14,582 bases of DNA from JAJISG01 sp964347325 (GTDB taxonomy: Archaea; Thermoplasmatota; Thermoplasmata; RBG-16-68-12; JAJISG01). A program made the position numbers and the translations under genes. Under the pieces are notes generated by a model. That model made no database searches. It saw nothing but the letters and a program-made list of their open reading frames with translations, and was not told the origin of the DNA. Numbering within the stretch: the stretch's first letter is position 1; each line of letters opens with the position of its first letter. This document shows positions 13,657-14,582 of this stretch, one piece after another. Where the stretch lies: NCBI GenBank assembly GCA_964347325.1, contig CAYFYA010000026.1, positions 1 through 14,582 of the forward strand. The letters run 5' to 3'.

Positions 13657-13665
13657 CTATAAAAC
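13657..13665 (-). promoter_or_regulatory. aspS: TATA box for aspS
   Basis: GTTTTATAG on the minus strand, centred about 32 bp before the ATG. It fills most of the 43-bp gap after the MscS gene. Confidence 0.65.
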
Positions 13666-13672
13666 CCATGGG

Positions 13673-14569
13673 TCACTGCTTCATGCCCTCGATCAGGTCC
13701 TGAGGTTCCACCTCCATGTCCGCTGTCTTGTAGGGGACGACCTCCATGTGGGGGTATGCCACCGCGACGCGGTGATCGGAGGAGAACATCTCCAGAATCC
13801 GCTTCGTGATCTCGCCCCTGTAGTACCGTCGGCGATAGGAGGGACAGAAGTATATGAGGTGCATCTCCACCGATGAAGTACCGAGGGAGATGGTGATGGT
13901 AGGCTCCTCCACCATGTAGGTTGCCAGGTCCGCGAACTCGTACTTGCCTCGGACGACGCCCTTGTTGTTCCTCATTAGGTCGCCCACGACTGCCTCGGCC
14001 GCGTCACGGATGTACTTCTCCGCGACCTTGTGGTCGCTCTCGTAGGTCACGGACACGGTCAGCTCGTCCCATATGAACTCCGTGTCCCTGGTGTAGTTGT
14101 ATACGTTCCCCTCTAGGACGTAGCTGTTAGGGATCGACACGTAACGGCCCGTGAAGGTGTCTCCTGCCATCCAAGCGCCGAACTCCCTGACAAGGGTGGT
14201 CATCAGGGTGATCTGCGTCACGTAACCGCGCACGTTGTTGATCTCTATTCTGTCCCCCAGCTTGTAGAGACGGCGGGCGACCAGGACCCCCCAGCCCACC
14301 AGGTTGAGGAGGGGCTTCTGGAGGACAACTATGAGGGCGGCTAGGGGTAGACCCACGCTGATGGCGTCCACGACCTCGCCGCCGATGACTGTGAAGAGAA
14401 TCGCCATGAGGACGGCGGCCCAGATGAGGTAACTGATGAGCTGAAACAGTGCGTAGATGTCCGCCTCGTGGGTTATCTTCGAAGCCATAAACCTGCGGAA
14501 GATGGGCTTGAAGATCTCCAGAATCAACTTGGTCGCCAGGATGACCAGCAGGATCGTGATGTAGGTCAT
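13673..14569 (-). CDS. Mechanosensitive ion channel, MscS family (possibly partial at the N-terminus)
   Basis: 298 residues from the first visible ATG. Three hydrophobic helices are seen at about 2-25, 38-65 and 69-97, the last being the pore-lining segment (VGLPLAALIVVLQKPLLNLV). The MscS beta-domain follows: YKLGDRIEINNVRGYVTQIT (102-121) and the later SIPNSYVLEGNVYNYTR (145-161). A soluble alpha/beta C-terminal domain follows that. It relieves osmotic pressure by opening under membrane tension. The four codons upstream of the ATG (ITEY) are open to the window edge, so the true start, and perhaps further membrane helices, may lie outside. MscS proteins vary widely in the number of N-terminal helices. 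Confidence 0.9.
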   Translation of the reverse strand: MTYITILLVILATKLILEIFKPIFRRFMASKITHEADIYALFQLISYLIWAAVLMAILFTVIGGEVVDAISVGLPLAALIVVLQKPLLNLVGWGVLVARRLYKLGDRIEINNVRGYVTQITLMTTLVREFGAWMAGDTFTGRYVSIPNSYVLEGNVYNYTRDTEFIWDELTVSVTYESDHKVAEKYIRDAAEAVVGDLMRNNKGVVRGKYEFADLATYMVEEPTITISLGTSSVEMHLIYFCPSYRRRYYRGEITKRILEMFSSDHRVAVAYPHMEVVPYKTADMEVEPQDLIEGMKQ

Positions 14570-14582
14570 GTATTCCGTGATG

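Noticed and set aside
1..14582. CRISPR array, insertion sequence, toxin–antitoxin pair or phage genes
   Set aside because: No regularly spaced repeats, transposase motifs or phage genes were seen. The PIN domain here belongs to a large ATPase, not to a VapBC pair.

Overview
The window is archaeal chromosome from a GC-rich genome. Evidence seen directly: a Rpo7–Spt4–DUF359–Rps24e–Rps27ae gene string, an archaeal-type aspartyl-tRNA synthetase, an ApgM-type phosphoglycerate mutase, a Holliday junction resolvase of the archaeal Hjc family, a PilT-family PIN–ATPase–KH protein, TATA boxes about 26 bp upstream of start codons, and a tRNA whose D-loop insertion fits a bulge-helix-bulge intron. Gene content suggests a euryarchaeon, perhaps a member of Thermoplasmatota; that lineage call is inference.

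Layout, left to right. Positions 1-98 (minus) may hold the first 32 codons of a gene running off the left edge, with a TATA box at 119-126. Positions 272-2122 (minus) are an information-processing operon read right to left: rpo7, spt4, a DUF359 GTP-dependent dephospho-CoA kinase, rps24e, rps27ae, then tRNA-Arg(CCG) 12 bp after the last stop codon. Positions 2253-4409 or 4457 (minus) encode a membrane pyrophosphatase with its own promoter. Positions 4612-8500 (minus) form a second transcription unit: PIN–ATPase–KH protein, SAM hydrolase (DUF62), then apgM. Positions 8642-9593 (minus) hold an unrecognised 127-residue protein and an Hjc-like resolvase, each with its own TATA box. Positions 9694-11852 (plus) hold a 42-residue zinc-ribbon protein and an S9 serine peptidase. 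Positions 11875-14569 (minus) encode a tandem ACT-domain protein, AspRS and an MscS-type channel that probably continues past the right edge.

Most of the window is housekeeping: transcription (Rpo7/E', Spt4), translation (Rps24e, Rps27ae, tRNA-Arg, AspRS), CoA synthesis, glycolysis, pyrophosphate-driven ion pumping, SAM turnover, recombination and osmotic protection. I found no CRISPR array, insertion sequence or obvious new multi-gene system. The best leads are a probable D-loop intron in tRNA-Arg, a ribosomal protein gene whose only plausible start is CTG and which directly abuts the preceding stop codon, inverted repeats around three promoter or leader regions, a short zinc-ribbon gene, and a recurrent leaderless promoter layout. 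Gaps between genes are short; no gene-free stretch exceeds 300 bases.
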